From the NCBI RefSeq assembly GCF_003667445.1, contig NZ_RCTF01000001.1, positions 62,001 to 126,000 on the forward strand: DNA of 64,000 nt, written 5' to 3'. Position 1 is the stretch's first letter. Each line of letters opens with the position of its first letter. The notes beneath the pieces were generated by a model. The model saw nothing but the letters and a program-made list of their open reading frames with translations. It did not search any database and was not told where the DNA came from. The translations under genes and the position numbers were made by a program. Shown here piece after piece: positions 55,551 to 64,000 of this stretch. This DNA is from Xanthobacter tagetidis. Its GTDB lineage: Bacteria > Pseudomonadota > Alphaproteobacteria > Rhizobiales > Xanthobacteraceae.

Positions 55551-56220
55551 CGGGCCGACTCTCCTCTCCAAGCTTGCATATGCCTAGGGCCCCGCGCTGC
55601 GCCCGTGTCGCTGTGCTGGGGTGCATGGCGCCTGCCTTGCCGCGACCGCTGCCACCGACGGCCTGCCGCAGGCCAGATCCTGGACGACCGCACCGCAGTC
55701 GGCGCCCGGCAGCAAGAGCGTTCTCAATCTTTGCCGCACCGGCGCACCGGGGCTTGCGAACGCAGGGATCCTTTGGCCGGAGCCCAGCTCCTTCGCGGTG
55801 GGTTCACCGCATCCGAGACGCCATCGCCTCGGGACGTCTCCAAGCTCCGCAGCGTCAGAAGCCTGCCCCCCCCGCGCCAATGCTCCGCTTGGGTCCGCCG
55901 GCTGGACGTCTAAGCGCTTCAATCCCCTGCCCGGAGAGAGCCCGCCGGCCTGCCCCTGGCACATTCGCGCCTCGCCTCTGAATACCACCCGCGCGCCCCT
56001 TGGCAGCGTCGCCGCGCCGGCCCCTTTATTCCCATTATGCGGCATTTCGCCACATACCCCTGAGCTTGCCGCCCGCCGGAGCCTGACTATTTCAGCGACA
56101 GGAGATCCGGGCCCCTCTGGCGTTGGCCTTTTGGCTGCGCGATGTCGGATCATCGTCGTGCTCGCATCGACCGTGAGGCCCCTTGATCCCGTTCCGCTGC
56201 CCCCTCCGGGGCCGAATCCC

Positions 56221-57159
56221 GTGTCTTTAAGCCCATCGCCCCGGCGCGCGCTGCTGCTGGTCAACCCGCGCGCCCGCATGGGCCGCACGCCACTGGCACG
56301 CGAACGAGCGGCACTGGAGGCCGGCGGCATCGACGTCGCCGCGCAGGCCTGGCCACAGACCGGCACCCTGTCCGACCTGATCCGCCGCGAGGCGGCCGGC
56401 TTCGACCTTGCCGTCATCGGCGGCGGTGACGGCACGCTGAACGGCGCCGCCGCGGCCCTCGCCGACACCGGCCTGCCGCTGGGCGTGCTGCCGCTCGGCA
56501 CCGCCAACGACTTCGCCCGCACCCTCGGCATTCCGCAGGACACCGTCGCCGCCGCGCGCCTCATCGCCACGGGCACGCCGCGTGCGGTCGACCTCGGCGA
56601 CGTGAACGGCCACCCCTTCCTCAACGTGGCCAGCATCGGCTTCAGCGCCGATCTCGCCCGCGCCCTCACCCATGATGCCAAGCGCCGCTACGGCGTGCTC
56701 GGCTATGCGGTCGTGGCGGCCCGCCTGCTCGCCCAGTCGCGCCTCTTCACCGCCCATGTGGTCCATGACGGCACCGTGGAGAAGGTGCGCACGCTGCAGG
56801 TCTCGGTGGGCAACGGGCGCTATTACGGCGGCGGCATGGCGGTCGCCTCCGACGCCACCGCCGAGGATGGCCGGCTCGATTTCTACAGCCTGGAAGTGGA
56901 CCACTGGTGGCGCCTGCTGGGCCTGCTGCCGGCGCTGCGGCGCGGCACCCAGGGCCGCTGGCGCGACGTGCGCGCCTTCCGCACCACGGAAGTCACGGTC
57001 GAGACGCGCCGGCCGCGCCCGGTGAACACCGACGGCGAGCTGGTCACGCACACCCCCGCCCGCTTCTCGATCCGTCCCCGCGCCCTGCGCGTTTATGCCC
57101 GGACAGCCGCCGCCGCGCCGGTGGAGCCCTTCGCCGATACCCGCTTCATCCGTTCCTGA
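56221..57159 (+). CDS. Diacylglycerol/lipid kinase (YegS/DgkB-like)
   Basis: 312 residues from a GTG at 56221; the upstream open frame has no protein-like pattern. N-terminal ALLLVNPRARMGR and FDLAVIGGGDGTLNGAAAAL (the kinase nucleotide motif), GVLPLGTANDFARTL, and FLNVASIGFSADLA are the DAGK_cat hallmarks. The C-terminal NADK-like beta domain contains VSVGNGRYYGGGM and TDGELV. It phosphorylates a lipid such as diacylglycerol or phosphatidylglycerol at the membrane. Twelve bases before terC; likely one operon. Confidence 0.87.
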   Translation: MSLSPSPRRALLLVNPRARMGRTPLARERAALEAGGIDVAAQAWPQTGTLSDLIRREAAGFDLAVIGGGDGTLNGAAAALADTGLPLGVLPLGTANDFARTLGIPQDTVAAARLIATGTPRAVDLGDVNGHPFLNVASIGFSADLARALTHDAKRRYGVLGYAVVAARLLAQSRLFTAHVVHDGTVEKVRTLQVSVGNGRYYGGGMAVASDATAEDGRLDFYSLEVDHWWRLLGLLPALRRGTQGRWRDVRAFRTTEVTVETRRPRPVNTDGELVTHTPARFSIRPRALRVYARTAAAAPVEPFADTRFIRS

Positions 57160-57171
57160 AGGATCACCGCC

Positions 57172-57915
57172 ATGGACTACCTCGTCGCACTCGCCCAGGA
57201 CCCGGCCGCCTGGGTGGCGCTCGTCACCCTCGTCGCCATGGAGGTGGTGCTCGGCATCGACAATTTGATCTTCATCTCCATCCTCACGAACAAGCTGCCG
57301 CCCCAGCACCGCACCAAGGCGCGGCGCATCGGCATCGGCCTCGCGCTCATCATGCGCCTTGCCCTGCTCGGCACCATCGCCATCATCGTGCGGCTCACGG
57401 CGCCGGTCATCACCGTGCTCGGCCACGACTTCTCCTGGCGCGACATGATCCTCATCGCCGGCGGCCTGTTCCTGGTGTGGAAGGCCACCAAGGAGATCCA
57501 CCACAGCGTCGACCATCGCCCGACCGGCGACGTGTTCGACGTTCCGGCGAAGGCGTCCCTCAGCTTCTCCGCGGCGATCGTGCAGATCCTGCTGCTCGAC
57601 CTCGTGTTCTCGGTGGACAGCATCATCACCGCCGTGGGCATGACCGAGCACATCCCGATCATGGTGATCGCCGTGCTGGCGGCCGTGACGGCCATGCTGC
57701 TCGCGGCCGATCCGCTGGCCCACTTCATCGAGCGCAACCCGACCGTGGTGATGCTCGCGCTGGGCTTCCTCATCATGATCGGCATGACGCTGATCGCGGA
57801 GGGCTTCGGCGCCCATGTGCCGAAGGGCTACATCTACGCCGCCATGGCCTTCTCGGCCTTCGTGGAGGGCCTCAACATGATGGCCCGCCGGCGCAGCACC
57901 AAGGCGCCGCACTAA
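57172..57915 (+). CDS. TerC-family membrane protein
   Basis: 247 residues, about seven membrane helices. Signature blocks: [22 protein letters not shown], with the conserved Asp in GIDN, and [18 protein letters not shown] with the second Asp, as in TerC/Alx. [14 protein letters not shown] lies between. TerC/Alx proteins are now viewed as Mn2+ exporters that metallate exported proteins; tellurite resistance is an older association. The final [12 protein letters not shown] is the usual basic end. Downstream of the lipid kinase. Confidence 0.9.
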   Translation: MDYLVALAQDPAAWVALVTLVAMEVVLGIDNLIFISILTNKLPPQHRTKARRIGIGLALIMRLALLGTIAIIVRLTAPVITVLGHDFSWRDMILIAGGLFLVWKATKEIHHSVDHRPTGDVFDVPAKASLSFSAAIVQILLLDLVFSVDSIITAVGMTEHIPIMVIAVLAAVTAMLLAADPLAHFIERNPTVVMLALGFLIMIGMTLIAEGFGAHVPKGYIYAAMAFSAFVEGLNMMARRRSTKAPH

Positions 57916-57939
57916 GGGGCCGCGCTGAGGCGCGCATGC

Positions 57940-57967
57940 GCGGGACCGCACGGCGGCGCGGTCCCGC
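57940..57967 (+). terminator. Hairpin after terC, weak terminator
   Basis: Ten-bp stem GCGGGACCGC / GCGGTCCCGC, eight-base loop, 25 bases after the stop. Followed by CTTCCCCCTT, not a clean T run. Confidence 0.5.
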
Positions 57968-58052
57968 CTTCCCCCTTGCGCGGGGGCCGGCCGGCGCGGT
58001 CTATATGCGTGACCGTGCCGCCGGGGGAGGCGGCCGCCTTCAGGGAGGGATC

Positions 58053-58418
58053 ATGTCCCGTTCGTTCGCCTGTTTCGCACGCCGCGCCGGCCTCGCCGCG
58101 GCTCTCGCCGGGCTCGCTCTTTCGGGGGCGTCGGCGCCGGTTTCCGCGGCGAGCTGCCTGGAGCAGATCGTCGTGGTGCAGCAGCAGCTGAAGGGCAAGG
58201 AGCCGCGGCCGAACGCGCCGCCGCCCCAGGAGCAGTCCGTCGCCGCGCAGACCGACCGCCAGGCGACCCCGGGCTCGCTCGCGGCGGCCGGCGTCACGCA
58301 ACCCGATTCCGGCGCGCTCGGCGCGCTCAACGCAGCCATGAACCTGCAGGCGGCAGGCGACGAGGCGGGGTGCCTGAAGGCGCTGGCGGAGGCGCGCAAG
58401 CTCGGCGGCCTCAATTGA
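58053..58418 (+). CDS. Small exported hypothetical protein
   Basis: 121 residues, AGGGAGGG before the ATG. Signal peptide with core LAAALAGLALSGASAPVSAA. The mature part is Gln/Pro-rich (VVVQQQLKGKEPRPNAPPPQEQSVAAQT) with a helical end LNAAMNLQAAGDEAGCLKALAEARKLG. Two Cys (residues about 35 and 108) may form a disulfide. No family recognised. Likely periplasmic. Confidence 0.7.
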   Translation: MSRSFACFARRAGLAAALAGLALSGASAPVSAASCLEQIVVVQQQLKGKEPRPNAPPPQEQSVAAQTDRQATPGSLAAAGVTQPDSGALGALNAAMNLQAAGDEAGCLKALAEARKLGGLN

Positions 58419-58431
58419 GGCCGCGGCCGGA

Positions 58432-59733
58432 TCACAGCCGGTCGCGCAGGGCGTAATAGCTGAGGCCCGCCACCAGCAGCGGATAGCGCATCATCGTGCC
58501 CCCGGGGAACGGCGGCACCGGCAGGCGCGAGAGGATGTCGAGGCGCTCCTGCTGCCCGCGCACGGCTTCGGCGAGGATCTTGCCGAACAGCGGCGCCAGC
58601 ATCACCCCCTGCCCGCTATAGCCGGAGGCCACCAGCACCTTGTCCGAGAGCTTCCGCACGAACGGCAGCCGGCTCATGGTGATGCCCAGAACCCCGCCCC
58701 AGCCATAGTCGATGCCGACATCCTTGAGCTGCGGGAAGACCTTGAGCATGTAGGGGCGCACGAAGCCGGGAATGTCCGCCCGGAGCGCCCGGCGATAGCT
58801 CTCGCCGCCGCCGAACAGCAGCCGCCCGTCGCGGCTCAGGCGGAAATAGTTGACCACGAAGCGGCTGTCGGCCACCGCGGCATCGTTCGCCAGCAGTTCA
58901 CGGCCCATCTCGTCCAGCGGCGCGGTGGCGACGATGTAGTTGCAGATGGGCATGACGTGCCCGTCCACCCGGCGGTCCAGCCCGTCCTGGAGGCCGTCGC
59001 CGCATTCGAGCAGGAAATCGGCCTCCACCGTGCCGCCCTGGTCGGTCGTCACGCTCACGCGCGCACCGTCCTGAAAACCGGTGACGCGGGTGCATTCGTG
59101 GATGCGCGCTCCGGCGGCCTCGGCCGCGTGGGCGAGGCCGAGGGCGAAGTTCAGCGGGTGCAGATGGCCGCCCTTCTGGTCCAGGATGCCGCCGTAATAA
59201 AGCGGCGAGCGGACCAGATAGCCGATCTCCTCGCGATCGAGTTCGCGCACCGCGTCATAGCCGTACGCCTGCCTCAGGTGGCGCGCATAAGCGTGGCTTT
59301 CGGCGACGTAGTGCGGCTTGTGGTCGGCGAGGATCAGGCCGTCCTTCAGGTCGCAATTGATCGCGTGGCGCGCCACCAGCACCTTGAGCAGGCTCTTCGC
59401 CTCCTCCGCGAGCTCCCAGAGCTTGCGGGCGTCGTCCTTGCCCACCTGCGCCTCGAGGAACAGCTGGTCGCGCCTCTGGCCGGAATGGATCTGCCCGCCA
59501 TTGCGCCCGGACGCGCCGGACCCGACGCGCGCGGCCTCCAGCAGCACGACGTCGTACCCCGCCTCCGCCAGATGCAGCGCCGCCGAAAGCCCGGTATAGC
59601 CGCCGCCGACGATGCACACATCGGCCCGCGCGGCGCCCTTCAGCGGCATATGGGCCGGATGGGAAATTGCCGTCGCCGCATACCAGGATCTGGCATGGCC
59701 GGAGGGGCTCAAGGGGGCGGCGGTGCGGTGCAT
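58432..59733 (-). CDS. puuB: FAD-dependent oxidoreductase, gamma-glutamylputrescine oxidase-like
   Basis: 433 residues. DAO-type: CIVGGGYTGLSAALHLAEAG at about 40-59 (FAD Rossmann), GSGASGRNGGQIHSGQRRDQ, and the C-terminal WGGVLGITMSRLPFVRKL with ASGYSGQGVMLAPLFGKILAEA. The SGRNGGQ and YSGQGV blocks are those of PuuB/OrdL. PuuB oxidises gamma-glutamylputrescine to the aminobutyraldehyde. The neighbour upstream on the same strand is a PuuA-like synthetase, 187 bases away, which supports the assignment. Other substrates of the family cannot be excluded. Confidence 0.75.
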   Translation of the reverse strand: MHRTAAPLSPSGHARSWYAATAISHPAHMPLKGAARADVCIVGGGYTGLSAALHLAEAGYDVVLLEAARVGSGASGRNGGQIHSGQRRDQLFLEAQVGKDDARKLWELAEEAKSLLKVLVARHAINCDLKDGLILADHKPHYVAESHAYARHLRQAYGYDAVRELDREEIGYLVRSPLYYGGILDQKGGHLHPLNFALGLAHAAEAAGARIHECTRVTGFQDGARVSVTTDQGGTVEADFLLECGDGLQDGLDRRVDGHVMPICNYIVATAPLDEMGRELLANDAAVADSRFVVNYFRLSRDGRLLFGGGESYRRALRADIPGFVRPYMLKVFPQLKDVGIDYGWGGVLGITMSRLPFVRKLSDKVLVASGYSGQGVMLAPLFGKILAEAVRGQQERLDILSRLPVPPFPGGTMMRYPLLVAGLSYYALRDRL

Positions 59734-59846
59734 GGCGCTCCTTGTTCTTATGGTTCGGACGGCGGCCCCTAGGTCGGGTCGCAGCCGGGGCCACCCCGGT
59801 CGCGCTGGTCCTCCTCAGGCCTTCCGCCCGCCGGCGGCGCGTTCTC

Positions 59847-59872
59847 TTGCTTGAACTCTTGCTTGAACAAGC
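59847..59872. repeat. 12-bp direct tandem repeat in the puuA-puuB gap
   Basis: TCTTGCTTGAAC occurs twice back to back near 59845-59868, followed by AAGCG. It lies in the 187-base gap between the two genes. Confidence 0.7.
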
Positions 59873-59920
59873 GTGCGCTCGGCCGACCGGGCGGAGCCGG
59901 CCGTCCGGTACGCGCGCGCC

Positions 59921-61324
59921 TTACACGTTCAGCAACAGATACTCGCGCTCCCAGGGCGAGATCACCCGCATGAAGGTCTCGAATTCGGCCTGCTTGACGG
60001 CGGAATAGTTGGCGACGAAGCGATGGCCGAGCACGTCGGCCATCTCCTCGCTCTGCTGGAAAGCGGCCACTGCCTCCAGGAGCCCGCGCGGCAGCTCGAA
60101 ATCCAGGTCCTTGGCGTCGCGCTCCAGCGGATCGGTGGCGCGCAGGCCCTCCACCATGCCGAGATAACCGCAGGCGAGCGAGGCGGCGATGACGAGATAG
60201 GGGTTGGCGTCGGAGGACGGCACCCGGTTCTCCACCCGCCGCGCCTCGGGCGAGGACGGCGGCACGCGCAGGCCGGCGGTGCGGTTGTCGTAGCCCCACT
60301 GCACGTTGATCGGCGCCATGGAATCGCGGGTCAGGCGCCGGTACGAATTCACGTAGGGCGCGAGGATGCACATCACCGCCGGAAGATACTTCTGGTGCCC
60401 GGCGATGAAGGAGAAGAATTCCGGCGTCGGGTCGCCGTCCTTGTCGGAGAAGATGTTCTCCCCGGTCGCCACCGAGACCACCGACTGGTGGATGTGCATG
60501 GCGCTGCCCGGCTCGTTGGCGATGGGCTTCGCCATGAAGGTGGCGTAGATCTTGTGCAGCAGGGCCGCCTCGCGGATCGTGCGCTTGAACAGGAACACCT
60601 GGTCGGCGAGCGCCAGCGGCTCGCCGTGGCGCAGGTTGATCTCCATCTGCGCGGCGCCGTCCTCGTGGATCAGCGTGTCGATCTCCAGGCCCTGCGCCTC
60701 CGAATAGGCGTAGATGTCCTCGAACAGGGCGTCGAACTCGTTCACCGCCTGGATCGAATATGACTGGCGGCCGATCTCCGGCCGGCCGGAGCGGCCCACC
60801 GGCGGCTTCAGCGGGTAGTCGGGATCGGTGTTCGGCTCCACGAGGTAGAACTCGATCTCCGGCGCCACCACCGGCTTCCAGCCGCGGTTGGCATAGAGCG
60901 AGAGCACGTGCTTGAGCACCTGGCGCGGCGCCACCTCCACCGGACGGCCGTCGCGGTGGAAGGCATCGTGGATCACCTGGGCGGTCGGGTCCTGCGCCCA
61001 CGGCACCGCGGACAAGGTGGCGAAATCGGGTTCTAGGACCAGGTCGCTGTCCGCGATCACCGAATCCACGAGGCCCTCATAGTCGGGATACTCGCCGGAG
61101 ATGGTCTGGAAGAACACCGACAGCGGCAGGTTCATCACCGGCGAGGAAAAGAACTTGGAGGCCGGCATGATCTTGCCGCGGGCGACGCCCGCGAGATCCG
61201 GCACCTGGCACTCGATCTCGGTGATCCCGCGCGCCGCCATCCAGGCCTTGGCCTCGCTCAGCGACTTGACGCCCCTGTGGGACGCGACGACGTCCTTCTC
61301 GGCAACCTTGGTCCTCTTGGCCAT
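59921..61324 (-). CDS. puuA: Glutamine synthetase family protein, gamma-glutamylputrescine synthetase-like
   Basis: 467 residues from the ATG at 61324, with AGAGGA just upstream. Glutamine-synthetase fold with the N-terminal IECQVPDLAGVARGKIMPASKF, the Glu/metal block VVAPEIEFYLVEPN, AMHIHQSVVS (conserved His), and the C-terminal ENRVPSSDANPYLVIAASLACG. The spacing and the FMAKP...GSAMHIH block follow E. coli PuuA rather than GlnA. It likely ligates glutamate to putrescine. Upstream of the PuuB-like gene; no other puu genes nearby. Confidence 0.78.
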   Translation of the reverse strand: MAKRTKVAEKDVVASHRGVKSLSEAKAWMAARGITEIECQVPDLAGVARGKIMPASKFFSSPVMNLPLSVFFQTISGEYPDYEGLVDSVIADSDLVLEPDFATLSAVPWAQDPTAQVIHDAFHRDGRPVEVAPRQVLKHVLSLYANRGWKPVVAPEIEFYLVEPNTDPDYPLKPPVGRSGRPEIGRQSYSIQAVNEFDALFEDIYAYSEAQGLEIDTLIHEDGAAQMEINLRHGEPLALADQVFLFKRTIREAALLHKIYATFMAKPIANEPGSAMHIHQSVVSVATGENIFSDKDGDPTPEFFSFIAGHQKYLPAVMCILAPYVNSYRRLTRDSMAPINVQWGYDNRTAGLRVPPSSPEARRVENRVPSSDANPYLVIAASLACGYLGMVEGLRATDPLERDAKDLDFELPRGLLEAVAAFQQSEEMADVLGHRFVANYSAVKQAEFETFMRVISPWEREYLLLNV

Positions 61325-61599
61325 GATGTCCTCTGGCGTGAACACTCACGCGGGCTTCAGGGAACACCTGCGCCCCTACGGGTGTCAACGCAGCGCTTCG
61401 GTTCGCGGCATAGGTCGAGGCGGCCCGGGCCGTCCCGCGACGGGACAACGGTGCCGGAGGACGGGCGAACAAGGACGGAACGAAGCGGGGGCGAATCGGT
61501 CTGCGCGGATGTTCCGCCTTCACCCCCTACTAGGGCTTGTGGTCGAGCCCCGGCGCAGCCCCAGGGGAGAAAACCGCCCGCGCCGCGATTCGGGCGCGT

Positions 61600-62463
61600 T
61601 CAGGGCTTGGGGGTGCTCACCGACAGGGAGCCGACGGGCGGCAGCATCTCCATGGCCTCGGCCTCCAGCACCGCGGTGCCGATCATGGTGGCGACCGAGA
61701 CCTTGTAGGGCGCCATCAGGCGCGTGCCGGCGATCGGCACCAGCCAGGCATAGACCTCCTTGTTGTCCTGCATGTACTTGACCGTGTAGCGCGAGGGCCG
61801 GTGGCCGGCGACCGGCTTGTAGCGGGCGGCGCACACCACGGCGGGGCCGCTGTAGCCCTCCAGCTTCACCTGCTCGATGCGCTGGAAGCTGAGCGCGATG
61901 TCGTAGCGCTGGCGTCCGTCGAACACCGGGATGACCCGCTGGCACGCGGCAGCCGAAAGCATCTCGCCGGTGCCGGGCATGTAGGCAAAGGCGCCGCTCA
62001 CCGGGTCGAGCACGCTCTTCAACACCGCCTCGGTCACGGGGATGCGGTCCGGCGCGAACTTCAGCTCCGGCTCGACATCCATCTCCTTGACCCCGCTGGC
62101 GGCCATGACGATGCGCGCGCTCTCCTCCTTGCCGTCGGCCTCGGCGTCCATGGCATAGACGACCGGCAACATGCGGCCGCCGGCGAAGACGCCGCGCGCG
62201 GCCGCACGGCCCTTGCCGTTGGCGACCGCCCGCATGAGGCCGGTGATGCGCGCCGTGCCCGAAATCTCGTAGGCCGAATCGCTCGCCTGCACGACGAAGG
62301 TGCCGCGGCCGAACTCGACGCCGGCGACGCTCAGCGAATATTTCGCCACCATGCGCCCGTCCGCGCGCGCAGCGTCGATGCCGAATGCGAGCGCCATCGG
62401 CGCAAGGGCAAGCACGGTGGCCGCAAGGCGCACGTGAGACAATACCGAGGCAGCGTCGATCAT
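61600..62463 (-). CDS. Exported DUF3108 protein
   Basis: 287 residues from the ATG at 62463 (GGGA a few bases upstream; an in-frame ATG at 62490 is possible). Signal peptide core LAATVLALAPMALAFGIDAARA. The DUF3108 core begins VAKYSLSVAGVEFGRGTFVVQ and continues ISGTARITGLMRAV and MLPVVYAMDAEADGK, with FDGRQRYDIALSFQRIEQVK and WLVPIAGTRLMAPYKVSVATMIGTAVLEAE near the end. This beta-rich family is periplasmic, common in Alphaproteobacteria and unassigned. Divergent from infC. Confidence 0.88.
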   Translation of the reverse strand: MIDAASVLSHVRLAATVLALAPMALAFGIDAARADGRMVAKYSLSVAGVEFGRGTFVVQASDSAYEISGTARITGLMRAVANGKGRAAARGVFAGGRMLPVVYAMDAEADGKEESARIVMAASGVKEMDVEPELKFAPDRIPVTEAVLKSVLDPVSGAFAYMPGTGEMLSAAACQRVIPVFDGRQRYDIALSFQRIEQVKLEGYSGPAVVCAARYKPVAGHRPSRYTVKYMQDNKEVYAWLVPIAGTRLMAPYKVSVATMIGTAVLEAEAMEMLPPVGSLSVSTPKP

Positions 62464-62857
62464 TGACGTTCCCGTAGGACCTGCGCGCAAGCCGCCCGCT
62501 CCCGCTGCGCAACGTTCGCTCCGCGCCGCAGGAAGTGCGCGGCGAACGCGGCTGAACTGTGGCTGCCGCGACTATGCCGTGGAGGCGGTACGAGCGTCCA
62601 GAGCGCCGGCCGGCACCATCCCCAGCCCCGCGCCGCAGGATGCCTCGCCGGTCGGATGCACCGGGCGACCGGGCTCCCGCTCTGGTGCGCCGCACACCGG
62701 TGACACCCGCGAAATCCCCGAAGGTCATTGACTTTGGCGCGGTTTATACCGATCTTGGGAGCCTGCCCAAAGATCGGGTCCAAGAACCCCGCGGCCAGCG
62801 CCGCGCATCCTGGCCCAGTGCTGCGGGCAGAGTTCAACTGCCTGAGGAGCATACGCC
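62464..62857. other. Divergent region before infC with a leader hairpin
   Basis: About 390 bases. Near its end: TTGACT at 62728 and TATACC at 62745 (spacing 11, too short for a standard promoter), then a hairpin CCGATCTT-GGG / CCC-AAAGATCGG at 62749-62777, one bulged A, not followed by T. No small ORF is evident. Confidence 0.6.
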
Positions 62858-63394
62858 ATTCGCCGCCCCATGAGACCCGTCGCGCCGGAGAAGGATGGAC
62901 CGCGCGTCAATGAGGAAATCCGCATCCGCGAAGTCCAGCTGATCGACCAGGACGGGCAGAACCGCGGTGTGCTGGCCATTCGCGACGCTCTGACGCTCGC
63001 GCAGGAGGCCGGTCTCGACCTCGTCGAAATCTCGCCCAACTCCACCCCGCCGGTCTGCAAGATCCTCGATTTCGGCCGCTTCAAGTATCAGAACCAGAAG
63101 AAGGCCAGCGAGGCGCGCAAGAAGCAGAAGGTCGTCGAGGTCAAGGAGATCAAGCTGCGCCCCGGCATCGACACCCACGACTACGAGGTGAAGATGCGCT
63201 CGATGCAGCGGTTCTTCGAGGAAGGCGACAAGGTCAAGGTGACCCTGCGCTTCCGCGGCCGCGAGATGGCGCACCAGGACATCGGCTTCAAGCTGCTTCA
63301 GAAGCTCAAGGAAGACGTGGTCACCATCGCCAAGGTGGAGAGCGAGCCCATGCTCGAAGGCCGCCAGATGATCATGATCCTGGCGCCGCGCTGA
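62858..63394 (+). CDS. infC: Translation initiation factor IF-3 (AUU start)
   Basis: 178 residues starting at ATT (62858). The ribosome site GAGGAG ends eight bases before this ATT, but 20 bases before the first ATG (62870), and the encoded N-terminus (I/M)[21 protein letters not shown] matches other alphaproteobacterial IF-3. The rare AUU start is the known basis of IF-3 autoregulation. Domains: N-terminal ([17 protein letters not shown]), linker and C-terminal ([30 protein letters not shown]). rpmI and rplT, which usually follow, are not present within the window. Confidence 0.93.
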   Translation: MRRPMRPVAPEKDGPRVNEEIRIREVQLIDQDGQNRGVLAIRDALTLAQEAGLDLVEISPNSTPPVCKILDFGRFKYQNQKKASEARKKQKVVEVKEIKLRPGIDTHDYEVKMRSMQRFFEEGDKVKVTLRFRGREMAHQDIGFKLLQKLKEDVVTIAKVESEPMLEGRQMIMILAPR

Positions 63395-63722
63395 GCGTCG
63401 CCGCGCGAAGCCTCAGGCTCGGGGACGCCGCCATCGGTGGCGTCCGCCGACACCCCGGTTCCGCCCGAGGGCCATTGGGTTTCTAGCCATTCGCGAGGCG
63501 CAGGGCCTGCGGGCTAACGGGCATTCCCCCCTGGACCACCGACATCCGAAGCGAGCCCCCCGGTCGGAGCGAACCCCGGTGCGCCACGGCGCGCCTTGTC
63601 GCGCGCGCTTCTCGGCCGGCTGGCCATTCCATGCGAAACGAAAAACGCCCCGCCGCATGTGCTATGGCGGGGCGTTCGGCTTTCGGGGCCAGGAGGCGGG
63701 CGTCAGCCCGCCGCCTCAGGCC
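63395..63722. other. Convergent intergenic region after infC
   Basis: About 330 bases. A hairpin GGACGCC...GGCGTCC at 63423-63445 follows infC without a T run. Further right is the - strand terminator at 63635-63674. No gene is supportable. Confidence 0.6.
63635..63674 (-). terminator. Rho-independent terminator of the BA14K-like gene
   Basis: Eleven-bp stem AACGCCCCGCC / GGCGGGGCGTT with an 11-base loop. Read on the - strand the stem is followed by TTTTCGTTTCG, so it terminates transcripts from the right. On the + strand only GGCTTTC follows. Confidence 0.8.
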
Positions 63723-64000
63723 TCACGGGCAGGGGTGCTGGTACCCGTCATAGCCGGTATAGGTGCCGGTGGCGGGGTTGTAGGAGCGGAAGCGCTGCAT
63801 GCAGTAGGCCACCGCATCGTCCGTGACGACCGCGCTGTTGGCGGCCGCGGCTGCGGCCCCGACGGCGACGGCGCTCGCCACGCCCAGCGCCACCCAGGCG
63901 CCCGTATTGTTGTAGTAGCCCCAGCCCCAGCCGGGACGGTACCAGCCCCAGCCCGGCCGCCACGGGCCCGGACCCCACGCGCCCGGAGGCGGACGCCAGC
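63723..64000 (-). CDS. BA14K-like protein (partial, N-terminus off window)
   Basis: The last 91 codons are visible. A Trp/Gly/Pro/Tyr-rich stretch (PGWGWYRPGWGWGYYNN), a hydrophobic Ala-rich helix, then the BA14K signature AYCMQRFRSYNPATGTYTGYDG and the end YQHPCP. Two Cys in the signature form the family's pattern. Brucella BA14K is an immunoreactive lectin-like membrane protein; the role of others is unknown. The signal peptide lies beyond the window edge. Confidence 0.85.
   Translation of the reverse strand, partial: WRPPPGAWGPGPWRPGWGWYRPGWGWGYYNNTGAWVALGVASAVAVGAAAAAANSAVVTDDAVAYCMQRFRSYNPATGTYTGYDGYQHPCP

Larger units (their letters stand above)
55208..56220. other. 1-kb region without a supportable gene
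   Basis: From the tetR start to the lipid kinase. It contains the operators, promoter and terminator listed separately (55397-55550). From 55551 to about 56180 no frame on either strand looks like a known family or has codon-like composition; open frames are Pro/Arg/Ala shadows. It may be decayed coding sequence from a former TetR-regulated target. Confidence 0.6.

Noticed and set aside
62728-62750. TTGACT/TATACC as an infC promoter
   Set aside because: Spacing of 11 bases is far from the 16-18 required; not called.

Overview
This is a very G+C-rich, densely coded stretch of an alphaproteobacterial chromosome. Several gene families are typical of Hyphomicrobiales (Rhizobiales): the FYDLN-acid-domain protein, a BA14K-type protein, the 50-residue aa3 oxidase subunit IV beside a three-gene transhydrogenase operon, an aerobic CobN/CobG/CobW cobalamin cluster, and infC starting at AUU. 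A Xanthobacteraceae-like genome (Xanthobacter, Azorhizobium, Ancylobacter) is my best guess, but the genus is inference. I see no prophage, CRISPR array or intact insertion sequence.

Layout. 1-3.4 kb: end of an HPP-family membrane protein, a glycosyltransferase/deacetylase pair, a universal stress protein. 3.5-6.4 kb: putrescine ABC transporter potGHI without its binding protein. 6.8-9.5 kb: tRNA-Thr(GGT), an HdeA-like exported protein, a WYL/TerB-like protein, an EEP-family hydrolase. 9.6-12.5 kb: a TRAP transporter. 13.0-17.3 kb: a 1429-residue autotransporter. 17.4-25.3 kb: small genes (rpsU, csp), nhaA, a transglutaminase, a Cys-repeat exported protein, a Tat-exported amidohydrolase, tRNA-Ala(GGC). 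25.4-28.1 kb: FYDLN protein, aroA, cmk.

28.15-42.5 kb is the centrepiece. A cobalamin riboswitch is followed by a DUF1636 gene, cobW, cobN, cobG, cobH, cobI, cobJ, cobL, cobE, cobM and cobB on the + strand. cobK and cbiD lie inside this run on the opposite strand. Together they cover most of the aerobic route from precorrin-2 to cob(II)yrinic acid a,c-diamide. cbiD, the anaerobic-type C1 methyltransferase, is present and cobF is not. The inserted genes are interlocked: cobK and cobL have overlapping divergent start codons, and both antisense genes end with a 34-bp convergent overlap with the upstream + strand gene.

42.5-54.1 kb: methyltransferase, succinate-semialdehyde dehydrogenase gabD, a LysR regulator divergent from a DJ-1/ABM monooxygenase/aldo-keto reductase operon, the coxIV-like/pntAA-pntAB-pntB operon, a PA0069-family radical SAM protein and a VOC protein. 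54.4-56.2 kb: a TetR regulator with two perfect palindromic operators around a divergent promoter. On the far side there is no gene, only a strong terminator about 100 nt downstream, so a short regulated RNA or a lost partner gene is possible. 56.2-64 kb: lipid kinase, TerC, a small exported protein, a PuuB-like oxidase and PuuA-like synthetase, a DUF3108 protein, infC with its AUU start, and a BA14K-like protein cut by the window edge.

Putrescine uptake (potGHI), gamma-glutamylputrescine synthesis and oxidation (puuA/puuB-like) and succinate-semialdehyde oxidation (gabD) are all in the window but in three separate places. The points most worth follow-up are the orphan TetR promoter/terminator module, the cob interlocks, two remnant-like sets of 19-20-bp repeats, two 15-bp coding-type minisatellites, and a hairpin-forming palindrome carried in frame inside cobG.
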